Positions 9,783 to 16,727 of a stretch of 64,000 nt of DNA are shown here, piece by piece. Each line of letters starts with the position of its first letter. Position 1 is the first letter of the stretch. Position numbers and translations under genes: made by a program. Source of the DNA: Giesbergeria anulus (lineage in GTDB: Bacteria > Pseudomonadota > Gammaproteobacteria > Burkholderiales > Burkholderiaceae_C); the NCBI RefSeq assembly GCF_900111115.1, contig NZ_FOGD01000003.1, positions 186,001 through 250,000 on the forward strand, written 5' to 3'. The notes under the pieces are model-generated. The model saw nothing but the letters and a program-made list of their open reading frames with translations. It searched no databases and had not been told where the DNA came from.

Positions 9783-10688
9783 ATGGCTTATCAGTTAGAG
9801 CAGCTCAAGAAAAAAGTGCGCCTTGTTTGTGCTACGGGTGCGTTGCTGGCTTGTCTGCAAGGGGCTTGGGCCATACAGCCTGTCAGTGCCAATTTTACGC
9901 AAGTGTTTGATGCCCAGTCTCAGGCCCTAACCATCTGGAAGATGGCTGACAATCCCGATGTTTTCATCTTTGATTTTCCGGGTTTGGTGTATCAGGGGCG
10001 CAGCTTTAACCGTATTACCCAATTTACGGAGCAACAGTTCACTGAACCTTATCCTAAGGTATTAAATAACCAAGAGTTAGCCAGTTATATCCAAGCATCG
10101 CGCCGTACCCAGTCAGATTTTGCTTTTGGGCACGACGTCTTGGTCTCTGAATTGGTGCAATTCTTCAATTATGCCCTGCGTGATAAGATTGAGTTATATC
10201 CAGAAGAACTGGTGATTCGTGATTTTTTGCTAGAGCAGGAGTTGGTTCGTTTTTGGCGTGGGTTTTACCAAGCAATGCGGCCAGATGCCGTGGTGTTGGC
10301 GGTGCCTCAAACCCAGCACCGCAAAACAGACGAGCCTATGATTACGGCAGGGGCACGCTATACGATCCTGTTGCATGAGTTGGCCCATGCCGAATATTAC
10401 ACCAATAGCCATTACCGAAAGTTCTGTCAGCGTTTTTGGTATCAAACACTGAAGCAAGAGCAGCGCAATGCTTTCAAAAATTTCCTTGCAAGTTCTAATT
10501 ATTCGGTAGAAAATGAAGAACTCCTGATTAATGAAATGCAGGCTTACCTGATTTTCACACCAGACCGCCGGTCATTCAGCGCCCACAGGTTAGGAATTTC
10601 TGATCTGGAGTTGCAGTCTATGCGTGATGCCTTTCGTCATGGTGCCCCACCAATCGCACTGCCCATGTCTGTCCCGGGAGGTTTGTAA
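9783..10688 (+). CDS. Secreted putative zinc metallopeptidase (HExxH)
   Basis: A 301-residue exported protein. A charged 13-residue N-terminus precedes a hydrophobic signal ending near WA (residue 31). The sequence contains HELAH at residues 198-202, a canonical HExxH zinc site. A glutamate sits 49 residues after the motif in INEMQAYL (E251), in the arrangement used for the third ligand by gluzincin-type peptidases. Flanking segments such as ARYTILLHELAHAEYY are strongly hydrophobic/helical, as expected for the active-site helix. I do not recognise a named peptidase family. It may process or trim the exported fibre proteins encoded on both sides, or act on peptidoglycan; both are inferences. 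Its stop overlaps the next start (TAATG). Confidence 0.7.
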   Translation: MAYQLEQLKKKVRLVCATGALLACLQGAWAIQPVSANFTQVFDAQSQALTIWKMADNPDVFIFDFPGLVYQGRSFNRITQFTEQQFTEPYPKVLNNQELASYIQASRRTQSDFAFGHDVLVSELVQFFNYALRDKIELYPEELVIRDFLLEQELVRFWRGFYQAMRPDAVVLAVPQTQHRKTDEPMITAGARYTILLHELAHAEYYTNSHYRKFCQRFWYQTLKQEQRNAFKNFLASSNYSVENEELLINEMQAYLIFTPDRRSFSAHRLGISDLELQSMRDAFRHGAPPIALPMSVPGGL

Positions 10689-11008
10689 TGCGATGCACCC
10701 ACGCCAAGCCTTTTTTATTGCTGGTAAGCCTATCGGTCGGTTTTGTTGCTAGCGCTACGTGGGCGCAGACCAGCCAGCGCACCCGTATTCAAGGTAATAC
10801 TGAAATCAATGCCACCACTGAAAACATGACGGCGATTGCCACCGGTGAAAATAATGTAGCCAAAAACCGGGTAGGTGTAGTACAAGGTGAAAAACGCGGC
10901 AATACACGTATCAATGTGGTCACTAAGAATATCACTACTATCACCAGTGGCCGCAACAAAAAAGCATGTACCAATATTGGAGGAATTGTCAGCGATGAAT
11001 GCAAATAA
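10688..11008 (+). CDS. Small secreted curlin-like repeat protein
   Basis: A 106-residue protein with a signal peptide cleaved after TWA (residue 26). The mature part holds two imperfect repeats of about 35 residues. The first, RIQGNTEINATTENMTAIA then TGENNVAKN, contains the spacing G-x-x-N-x-A seen in curlin repeats. The second begins TRINVVTKNITTITSG. The C-terminus adds two cysteines (ACTNIG and DEC). It is a paralogue of the protein at 11994-12308. Its composition (Asn, Thr, Ile, Gly; few aromatics) suits an amyloid beta-solenoid. The start overlaps the preceding stop (TAATG) behind a strong GGAGG, so translation is probably coupled. Role as a fibre subunit or nucleator is inferred. Confidence 0.68.
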   Translation: MRCTHAKPFLLLVSLSVGFVASATWAQTSQRTRIQGNTEINATTENMTAIATGENNVAKNRVGVVQGEKRGNTRINVVTKNITTITSGRNKKACTNIGGIVSDECK

Positions 11009-11309
11009 ATATGCGATGGGAATGCTGTGGATAACTCTGGCGCTGGCCCTGCCGTTTAGCGCCCAAGCCGTGCAAGGACTCGATTCTTCTGGGCAAACCA
11101 AGGTAAATAAGGCGATGGCTCAACGCTGGATGCAAAAAGGCGGCACAGAAAACACCCCAACACAAGATAAGCGGGTGGTCAATGTGGGCAATAAGCGTTC
11201 GGGTACCTGCAATGTCAATGTAGGTACCGCGCCAGCAGATAGCCGCACGGGCCGTGCGCCCAAGGATATCGTCGTAACGACGAAGGAAGTTATCAATGTT
11301 TGCAAATAA
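10995..11309 (+). CDS. Small secreted protein in fibre operon
   Basis: A 104-residue exported protein overlapping the preceding gene by 14 bases; GGAGGA at 10979-10984 serves as ribosome-binding site. The signal peptide MNANKYAMGMLWITLALALP ends with cleavage after FSAQA. The mature region is basic. It ends with VVNVGNKRSGTCNVNVG and EVINVCK, so it has two Cys that may pair. The N-rich beta-type C-terminus resembles the tail of the repeat protein just upstream (NTRINVVTKN...), suggesting a distant paralogue. A longer in-frame extension upstream exists but lies inside the neighbour and is not expected to be translated. Function unknown. Confidence 0.62.
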   Translation: MNANKYAMGMLWITLALALPFSAQAVQGLDSSGQTKVNKAMAQRWMQKGGTENTPTQDKRVVNVGNKRSGTCNVNVGTAPADSRTGRAPKDIVVTTKEVINVCK

Positions 11310-11961
11310 GCCAACCACCCAAAAGACAGTGAGCGGCATGGCCTTGTCTCGTCTGGCTGTCATCGCTTTGGGTATGTGTGCTATGGGGATGGTGAACGCG
11401 CAAACTAATATGGACGATGAAGAAAAATTGCGCGAGTTGGAGCGTGCTATTCACGCACCTTCTGAAAATACCGGAGCAGCAAAGCCAAAGCCAGCTCGGC
11501 GTACCCGTGCCATTGTTTTTGATGGTGAACCAGAGCCACAAGCTGCTGAGCCGGGCAATGCTGCGCCTACCACGAGTGCCTCTGCGGCGATGGATTGCGC
11601 TGCTTTGCCACCTGGGACTAAAACCATTGGTGTCGATTTTGCTATCCAGTTTAATGTTGGTAGTGCTACGGTATCGCCAGCTTCAGAGCGTACCCTCAAT
11701 CAAATTGCACGCATTTTGGCTTTGTCGCCAGACCGTTGTGTCATTGTAGAAGGGCATACAGACGCCACGGGCAACTATGATAGAAACATCATGCTTTCCC
11801 GCGACCGTGCTGGTTCTGTTGTCAACTTTATTTCCAACCGCAACGGAATTGATCGTAAGCGCCTCGTACCCGTAGGTAAAGGCTCTAGCGATTCAATACA
11901 GAACCTCGACCCGCGCGACCCCAGAAACCGTCGCGTAGTATTCAAGGTAGTCACTGGCTAA
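11296..11961 (+). CDS. OmpA-family peptidoglycan-anchoring protein
   Basis: A 221-residue exported protein. After a signal segment (cleavage near VNA, residue 35) and a Pro/Ala/Glu-rich linker (about 45-95), residues about 108-220 form an OmpA C-terminal domain. It has IQFNVGSATVSPAS, VIVEGHTDATGNYDRN and LSRDRAGSVVNF, with the Asp and Arg that bind meso-diaminopimelate of peptidoglycan. The gene overlaps the preceding one by 14 bases and starts behind GAAGGAAG. In this operon it probably fixes the secretion apparatus or fibre base to the cell wall, matching the peptidoglycan-binding module fused to the CsgG-like protein. Confidence 0.8.
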   Translation: MFANKPTTQKTVSGMALSRLAVIALGMCAMGMVNAQTNMDDEEKLRELERAIHAPSENTGAAKPKPARRTRAIVFDGEPEPQAAEPGNAAPTTSASAAMDCAALPPGTKTIGVDFAIQFNVGSATVSPASERTLNQIARILALSPDRCVIVEGHTDATGNYDRNIMLSRDRAGSVVNFISNRNGIDRKRLVPVGKGSSDSIQNLDPRDPRNRRVVFKVVTG

Positions 11962-11993
11962 GCCAGAAAATTTTTGTTAATCAGGAGAATCTC

Positions 11994-12308
11994 ATGCGTC
12001 TTATTTCTATCATGATCGCTGCCGCTGTTGTTGCTGTCCCCGCTTTTGCCCAGCAAGCCCAACGCTCTAGCAGCCCCCAAGGTGTGCAGATTCAGGGCAA
12101 CACCAATATTGATGCCCAAAACAAGAACGTGACCGCGATTGCAGTGGGTGAAGGCAACGAAGCCAAAAATACCACAGGTGCTATCAAGGGTGGTACCCAG
12201 ATTCAAGGCAACACCAACATCAAGGCTAAGCAAACCAATGCTACCGCTATTGCTGTAGGTAAGGATAACAAGGCCGCCAACGAAGCTGGCGTGATTGGCG
12301 GTAAATAA
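11994..12308 (+). CDS. Small secreted curlin-like two-repeat protein
   Basis: A 104-residue protein with a short signal peptide (MRLISIMIAAAVVAVPAFA) and a mature part that is almost entirely two repeats of about 37 residues. Unit 1 begins QIQGNTNIDAQNKNVTAIAV and continues GEGNEAKN. Unit 2 begins QIQGNTNIKAKQTNATAIAV and continues GKDNKAAN. The G-x-x-N-x-A pattern and regular Asn/Gln ladder recall curlin repeats. It is the last gene of the operon, separated from the OmpA gene by 32 bases with AGGAG before the ATG, and followed by a strong terminator. It is the best candidate for a major fibre subunit. Amyloid formation is an inference from the repeat pattern and the CsgG-like partner. Confidence 0.7.
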   Translation: MRLISIMIAAAVVAVPAFAQQAQRSSSPQGVQIQGNTNIDAQNKNVTAIAVGEGNEAKNTTGAIKGGTQIQGNTNIKAKQTNATAIAVGKDNKAANEAGVIGGK

Positions 12309-12351
12309 ACCGACTATGCCCAAGCCTGAAAAGGCTCAAGCTAAAAATGAC

Positions 12352-12384
12352 AGCTGCCCGGAGTTTTTCGGGCAGCTTTTTTTT
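12352..12384 (+). terminator. Intrinsic terminator of the CsgG-like operon
   Basis: A perfect 9-bp stem, AGCTGCCCG (12352-12360) with CGGGCAGCT (12369-12377), has an eight-base loop and is followed by T through 12384. It closes the operon that begins at 7184 and also separates it from the convergent gene ending at 12405. Confidence 0.9.
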
Positions 12385-12404
12385 ATTAGAGAAAGATAAA
12401 AATA

Positions 12405-13445
12405 TTACTTTTTGCGTGCAGCAATGTCTTTTTCGGCTTGGGATACCAGATCAGCACCAATCTGGCTTTTCCACTTTTCTACCACTGAACGGGTGGCTTT
12501 GACAAAAGCATCGCGCTCAGTGGCTGTAAGCTCAGTGACGGTGGTGCCATTGGCCATGAGTTGTTTGACCAAGGGCTTATCGGCTTCGACCAGTCCTTTG
12601 CGAGCAATCACGATTTGCTCTTTAGCAGCATCGATGGCGGCTTGTTTCACAATATCACGGTCTGCGGGTGTCCAAGAGTTCCAGATGTCTTTATTCACCA
12701 CAAAAACCAGTGGATCATTCATATAACCCCACAGGGTGACATATTTTTGTGCCACGGTGTGCAGTTTGGCAGTTTGATAGATGGACAGGGGATTTTCCTG
12801 ACCATCCACAGCACCACTGGCCATGGCGGGCTGGGCATCGGCCCAGCTCATTTGTGTCGGATTAGCACCCAATGCGGTAAAGGTGTCCAAAAACAGGGGC
12901 GAGCCTACCACGCGGATTTTCATGCCCTTGAGGTCGTCTGGGGACTTGATCGGCTTTTTGGAGTTGCTGATTTCGCGGTAACCATTTTCACCCCAAGCCA
13001 GCGGCACGACACCGGCTTTGTCTAAGGTTTGGAACAAGCTCTTGCCCACAGCGCCTTGGGTCAGGGCGTCGGTGGCGGCGTAGTCGGGCATCAGGAAGGG
13101 CAGCGAGAACAGATTGAGCTGTTTGACTTGGGGCGACCAGTTGATGGTTGAGCCAATCGCCATGTCGATCACGCCTTGGCGCAGGGCAGAAAACTCACGG
13201 GTTTGGTCACCTTGGATGAGAGAGACGCCAGGGTAGAGCTTGATATTGATGCGGCCTTGGGTGCGCTCACGTACCTTGTTGGCCCACAACTCGCCACCCT
13301 TGCCCCAAGGAAAGGCCGTGCCCAATACCAGTGAGAGGCGGTATTCGCTCTTGTAGGCCGCTTGCTGTGCCAATGCTGCTGGGGCGGTAAAAGCCAACGT
13401 AGCTGCCGCAGCCACGGTGCTCATCAAAAAGGTACGCAGTTTCAT
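12405..13445 (-). CDS. TRAP transporter solute-binding protein (DctP family)
   Basis: This is a periplasmic receptor of a tripartite ATP-independent periplasmic transporter, which normally binds C4-dicarboxylates or other organic acids. The start at 13445 follows AAGGAAA and gives a typical signal peptide ending TAPAALA; a longer frame to 13469 is less likely. The roughly 346-residue protein has the DctP hallmarks. These are a TQGAVGKSLF-type region, GMKIRVVGSPLFLDTFTALG with the conserved carboxylate-binding Arg, and ANPTQMSWADAQPAMASGAVDGQENP. No DctQ or DctM membrane gene is adjacent, so it either pairs with a distant permease or has been recruited for another role. It converges on the fibre operon. 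Confidence 0.9.
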   Translation of the reverse strand: MKLRTFLMSTVAAAATLAFTAPAALAQQAAYKSEYRLSLVLGTAFPWGKGGELWANKVRERTQGRINIKLYPGVSLIQGDQTREFSALRQGVIDMAIGSTINWSPQVKQLNLFSLPFLMPDYAATDALTQGAVGKSLFQTLDKAGVVPLAWGENGYREISNSKKPIKSPDDLKGMKIRVVGSPLFLDTFTALGANPTQMSWADAQPAMASGAVDGQENPLSIYQTAKLHTVAQKYVTLWGYMNDPLVFVVNKDIWNSWTPADRDIVKQAAIDAAKEQIVIARKGLVEADKPLVKQLMANGTTVTELTATERDAFVKATRSVVEKWKSQIGADLVSQAEKDIAARKK

Positions 13446-13586
13446 GGATTTTTCCTTGGAGTGGTGCAATTGCCCAGATAGGCAGGGAGCCTACCGTGCC
13501 AGTGCAGGGTTCGATACGGTGATTTTGGGAGTTTGCTTGCGCGTAAATCTTCGTTGGCGCTTGCGCCCCCTGTAGCCATTATGACG

Positions 13587-13606
13587 AGGCCGGATGCCTC
13601 CGGCCT
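13587..13606. repeat. GC-rich inverted repeat between TRAP receptor and dodecin genes
   Basis: AGGCCGGA (13587-13594) pairs with TCCGGCCT (13599-13606) around a four-base loop. No T run follows. It lies in the 209-bp divergent intergenic region that should hold both promoters. It may be an attenuator-like hairpin or a protein site; the function is not determinable. Confidence 0.4.
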
Positions 13607-13654
13607 AGGCCAGCATCCCGCAGCCTAGCGTTTCTTTCTTGTTAGGACTGCACG

Positions 13655-13861
13655 ATGAGTAACCATGTCTATCAGATTCTCGAATTTACTGGCTCTTCCA
13701 GCATTGGCTCGGACGAAGCGGTAAAAAATGCTATTGCCAAAGCCACCGATGCGACACGCCAGATCAAATGGTTTGAAGTGGTAGAGACGCGCGGCCAAGT
13801 GCAGGAGGGCCAAGTGGCACATTGGCAGGTGACGCTCAAGGTGGGCCACACCCTGCCTTGA
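13655..13861 (+). CDS. Dodecin flavin-binding protein
   Basis: Dodecins are 65-75-residue proteins that assemble into hollow dodecamers and store or buffer free flavins. The 68-residue product matches throughout: the N-terminal [19 protein letters not shown], the central [15 protein letters not shown], which carries the flavin-stacking Trp, and the C-terminal [14 protein letters not shown]. It has no signal peptide, so it is cytoplasmic. It is expressed divergently from the TRAP receptor gene. A link with the LLM flavin monooxygenase 10 kb away is possible but not indicated. Confidence 0.92.
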   Translation: MSNHVYQILEFTGSSSIGSDEAVKNAIAKATDATRQIKWFEVVETRGQVQEGQVAHWQVTLKVGHTLP

Positions 13862-14041
13862 GGATTGGTTTGGTGCGTGCGCCGGTGCCGTGCCACGGCG
13901 TTCGGTGCAGCAGAGCAGATTGGCTGCGCCTCAAAAGATGTTTAAGTTATTTAAACTCTGTTTTTTATTCTTTTGTGAAATGAATGTTTTCTTCTAAATT
14001 GGCGGCCATAGCCATCTGAGAACCCCAAGGAAACATTCGCC

Positions 14042-14521
14042 ATGACTGCCGACGCTGTAGAAATTGCCCTGCCTGTAGCACTAGAACAAGCCCATGCTGA
14101 TGCTGTGGCACAAGGACTGTCGTATGCCGGGGGCGTGTCGCCCACCACCGCTTGGGCACTGGTGCAAAACGGCCAAGCCCTGCTGGTGGATGTGCGCACC
14201 ACCGAGGAGCGCAAGTTTGTCGGTCATGTGCCCGGCAGCTTGCATGTGGCCTGGGCCACCGGCACGGCCCTGACGCGCAATCCGCGCTTTGTGCGCGAAC
14301 TGGAAGCCAAACTGGCACCGCACGGTGGCAAAGAAGCCGTGGTGCTGTTGCTGTGCCGCAGCGGCAAGCGCTCGGTGCTGGCGGCTGAAGCAGCAGCGGC
14401 GGTGGGCTTTAGCCATGTCTTCAATATCTTAGAAGGCTTTGAGGGCGAGATTGATGCTACGCAGCAGCGCGGCAAAGATGACGGTTGGCGCTACCAAGGC
14501 TTGCCTTGGGTGCAAGATTAA
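14042..14521 (+). CDS. Rhodanese-like sulfurtransferase
   Basis: A single-domain rhodanese of 159 residues that would transfer sulfane sulfur through a persulfide on Cys105. The active-site loop CRSGKRS (105-111) is present, preceded by VVLLL. The upstream 'LLVDVRTTEERKFVGHVPGSLHVAW' region is the standard rhodanese DVR/GHIPGA signature. It is the first gene of the encapsulin cluster (rhodanese, serine acetyltransferase, XRE regulator, shell, cysteine desulfurase). Rhodanese and serine acetyltransferase genes are recurrent neighbours of family 2A encapsulins, where sulfur from cysteine desulfuration is thought to be handled. A 180-bp AT-richer spacer upstream should carry the operon promoter. 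Confidence 0.9.
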   Translation: MTADAVEIALPVALEQAHADAVAQGLSYAGGVSPTTAWALVQNGQALLVDVRTTEERKFVGHVPGSLHVAWATGTALTRNPRFVRELEAKLAPHGGKEAVVLLLCRSGKRSVLAAEAAAAVGFSHVFNILEGFEGEIDATQQRGKDDGWRYQGLPWVQD

Positions 14522-14535
14522 AAAGGCCCGCCACC

Positions 14536-15438
14536 ATGTCTACCTTTGATATTGCGGGCATTGCCCAAGCCTTGCATACCGTGCGCAGTGAATGGCGCGA
14601 AGCACAAAACCGCTCGCAAGAGCCGGGCGGGCGCGAATTGCCCTCACGCGATGCCTTGGCCAAAATTGTCGATCAGCTCAAGGAGGCGCTGTTTCCGATG
14701 CGTCTGGGGCCGCTGGACTTGCGCCAAGAGAGCGAAGACTTCTTTGTGGCCCACCGGCTAGATGCCGCTCTGCACGCCTTGCTGGGGCAGGTCACGCTGG
14801 AGTTGCGCTATAGCCAGCGCCACAGTCCGCGCACGGGCAGCGATCTGCAAGCTCAAGCGCTGACTGCCACGCGCAGTTTGGCCCAATCGTTGCCGGAGAT
14901 TCGCCGCCTGCTCGATAGCGATGTGCTGGCTGCCTACCACGGCGATCCGGCGGCACGTGGCGTGGACGAAGTGCTGCTGTGCTACCCCGGCATTTTGGCG
15001 ATGATCCACCACCGGCTGGCGCATCGGCTGTACCAATTGGGGCTGCCGCTGCTGGCGCGCATTGTCTCGGAGTTAGCGCATGGGCAAACTGGCATCGACA
15101 TCCACCCCGGTGCGCAGATTGGCGCTGGTTTTTTTATCGACCACGGTACCGGCGTAGTGATTGGCGAAACCGCTGTGATTGGCCAAAACGTGCGTATCTA
15201 CCAAGCGGTAACGCTGGGTGCCAAGGGTTTTCCGAAAGACAGCCAAGGCAACCCGCAAAAGGGCCTGCCGCGCCATCCCATCGTAGAAAACGATGTGGTG
15301 ATTTATGCCGGGGCCACCATTTTGGGGCGCGTCACGCTGGGGCAAGGGGCGGTGATAGGCGGCAATGTCTGGGTGACGCACGATGTGCCCGCTGGCGGCC
15401 ATGTCACCCAAGCTATCTCCCGCGAGGGCCAAGCATGA
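14536..15438 (+). CDS. cysE: Serine O-acetyltransferase (CysE/EpsC type)
   Basis: This enzyme converts L-serine and acetyl-CoA to O-acetylserine, the carbon skeleton for cysteine. The 300-residue protein has an N-terminal helical region (about 1-170). Residues about 185-285 form a left-handed hexapeptide-repeat helix, with GIDIHPGAQIGAGFFIDHGT (catalytic His-Asp pair in IDHG), VVIGETAVIG and the acetyl-CoA loop near QAVTLGAKGF. The length and N-terminus resemble the EpsC-type enzymes encoded beside family 2A encapsulins more than the 270-residue housekeeping CysE. The start at 14536 lies 14 bases after the rhodanese stop. The stop overlaps the next start (ATGA). It supplies O-acetylserine for making the cysteine that the encapsulated desulfurase consumes; that link is inferred. 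Confidence 0.92.
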   Translation: MSTFDIAGIAQALHTVRSEWREAQNRSQEPGGRELPSRDALAKIVDQLKEALFPMRLGPLDLRQESEDFFVAHRLDAALHALLGQVTLELRYSQRHSPRTGSDLQAQALTATRSLAQSLPEIRRLLDSDVLAAYHGDPAARGVDEVLLCYPGILAMIHHRLAHRLYQLGLPLLARIVSELAHGQTGIDIHPGAQIGAGFFIDHGTGVVIGETAVIGQNVRIYQAVTLGAKGFPKDSQGNPQKGLPRHPIVENDVVIYAGATILGRVTLGQGAVIGGNVWVTHDVPAGGHVTQAISREGQA

Positions 15439-15704
15439 GCAACCTGATTCAGAGCTTTGGCGTGGCTGTGCGCCAGTCGCGCGAGGCGCAGGGCTGGTCA
15501 CAAGAGCGGCTGGCCGAACACGCCGACCTCAATCGCTCCTATGTCGGTGAGATTGAGCGGGGCCGCGCCATTGCCTCTTTGCAGACCGTCGAAAAGCTGG
15601 CGTTGTCACTGGGCATGGCCCCCTCGACCTTGGTGCTGCGCGGTGAAACCCTGCGCCAAGCCAATTTGGTGCGTGGCCTGCAATTGGCGGCTATAGCCTG
15701 TTGA
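15435..15704 (+). CDS. XRE-family HTH regulator
   Basis: An 89-residue DNA-binding protein consisting almost only of a Cro/C1-type helix-turn-helix: FGVAVRQSREAQGWSQERLA, then LNRSYVGEIERGRAIASLQT and a final VEKLALSLGMAPSTL. It overlaps the acetyltransferase stop by four bases (ATGA), so it is translationally coupled and belongs to the encapsulin operon. It has no separate ligand domain, so any sulfur or cysteine signal would have to come through a partner or oligomerisation. A local autoregulator of the operon is the simplest reading. Confidence 0.88.
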   Translation: MSNLIQSFGVAVRQSREAQGWSQERLAEHADLNRSYVGEIERGRAIASLQTVEKLALSLGMAPSTLVLRGETLRQANLVRGLQLAAIAC

Positions 15705-15782
15705 AGCAGGCCCACAGAACTTTGACACTGCACTTCGAATTTTTTGAATTTTTCCATTGTTGTTTTTTGAGGGAGTTTTTCT

Positions 15783-16718
15783 ATGTCGGCAACTGTAGGC
15801 GGCACCACCGCACTGGGCGATAACGCAGCGCGGCAACTAGCCAATGCCACCAAGACAGCACCACAGCTGTCTACCATCACGCCCCGCTGGCTCACGCACC
15901 TGCTGCAATGGGTGCCGGTAGAAGCAGGTATCTTTCGCCTCAATCGCGTCAAGAACCCCGAAGACATCAAGGTGGTTTGCACTGCCAAAGAAAAAGACAA
16001 CAAGCAACTGCCACGCACTTTTGTGGAATATGAAGAGCATCCACGCGAGTTCTTCCTCAATGGCGTGAGCACGGTGCTGGATGTGCACACCCGCATCTCT
16101 GATCTGTACAGCAGCCCGTACGATCAGGTCAAAGAACAGTTGCGCCTGACCATCGAGACCATCAAAGAAAACCAAGAAAGCGAACTCATCAATAACCCTG
16201 AATACGGCCTGTTGGCCCAGGTCACAGATGAGCAACGCATTTTCCCGCTGACTGGCGCGCCTACCCCAGACGATCTGGATGAGCTGCTGACCAAGGTTTG
16301 GAAAGAACCGGCCTTTTTCTTGGCCCACCCGCTCACTATTGCTGCTTTTGGCCGCGAAGCCACCCGCCGGGGCACACCACCGCCCACTGTGAGCCTGTTT
16401 GGTTCGCAATTCATTACTTGGCGCGGCGTGCCGCTGATTCCGTCGGACAAAATTCCGGTAGCCGATGGCAAGAGCAAAATTTTGCTGCTGCGCGTAGGTG
16501 ACAAGCGCCAAGGTGTGGTTGGCCTGTACCAGCCCGGCTTGCCCGGCGAGCAAAGCCCCGGCCTGTCGGTGCGCTTTATGGGCATCAACAACCATGCGAT
16601 TGCCTCGTACTTGATCTCGTTGTACTGCTCGCTGGCTGTGCTGACCCCCGATGCACTGGCGGTGCTTGATGATGTCGAGGTGAATAAGTACCACGACTAC
16701 CCCGACACCTACAAATAA
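15783..16718 (+). CDS. Family 2A encapsulin shell protein (SrpI-like)
   Basis: Encapsulins are HK97-fold proteins that self-assemble into icosahedral shells around enzymes. This 311-residue protein has the family 2A layout. An extended N-terminal arm (residues about 1-75) carries ITPRWLTHLLQWVPVEAGIF. It is followed by PRTFVEYEEHPREFFLNGVSTVLDVHTRISDLYSSPYDQ and a C-terminal A-domain-like part, with VSLFGSQFITWRGVPLIPSDKIPV and GLSVRFMGINNHAIASYLISLYCS. Similar proteins (SrpI) surround cysteine desulfurase in cyanobacteria and Acinetobacter. The desulfurase gene follows nine bases downstream here, as in those systems. The 78-bp gap upstream is T-rich and has a GAGGGAG ribosome-binding site. 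The shell may confine sulfur released from cysteine. Confidence 0.93.
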   Translation: MSATVGGTTALGDNAARQLANATKTAPQLSTITPRWLTHLLQWVPVEAGIFRLNRVKNPEDIKVVCTAKEKDNKQLPRTFVEYEEHPREFFLNGVSTVLDVHTRISDLYSSPYDQVKEQLRLTIETIKENQESELINNPEYGLLAQVTDEQRIFPLTGAPTPDDLDELLTKVWKEPAFFLAHPLTIAAFGREATRRGTPPPTVSLFGSQFITWRGVPLIPSDKIPVADGKSKILLLRVGDKRQGVVGLYQPGLPGEQSPGLSVRFMGINNHAIASYLISLYCSLAVLTPDALAVLDDVEVNKYHDYPDTYK

Positions 16719-16727
16719 AGTGGCCGC

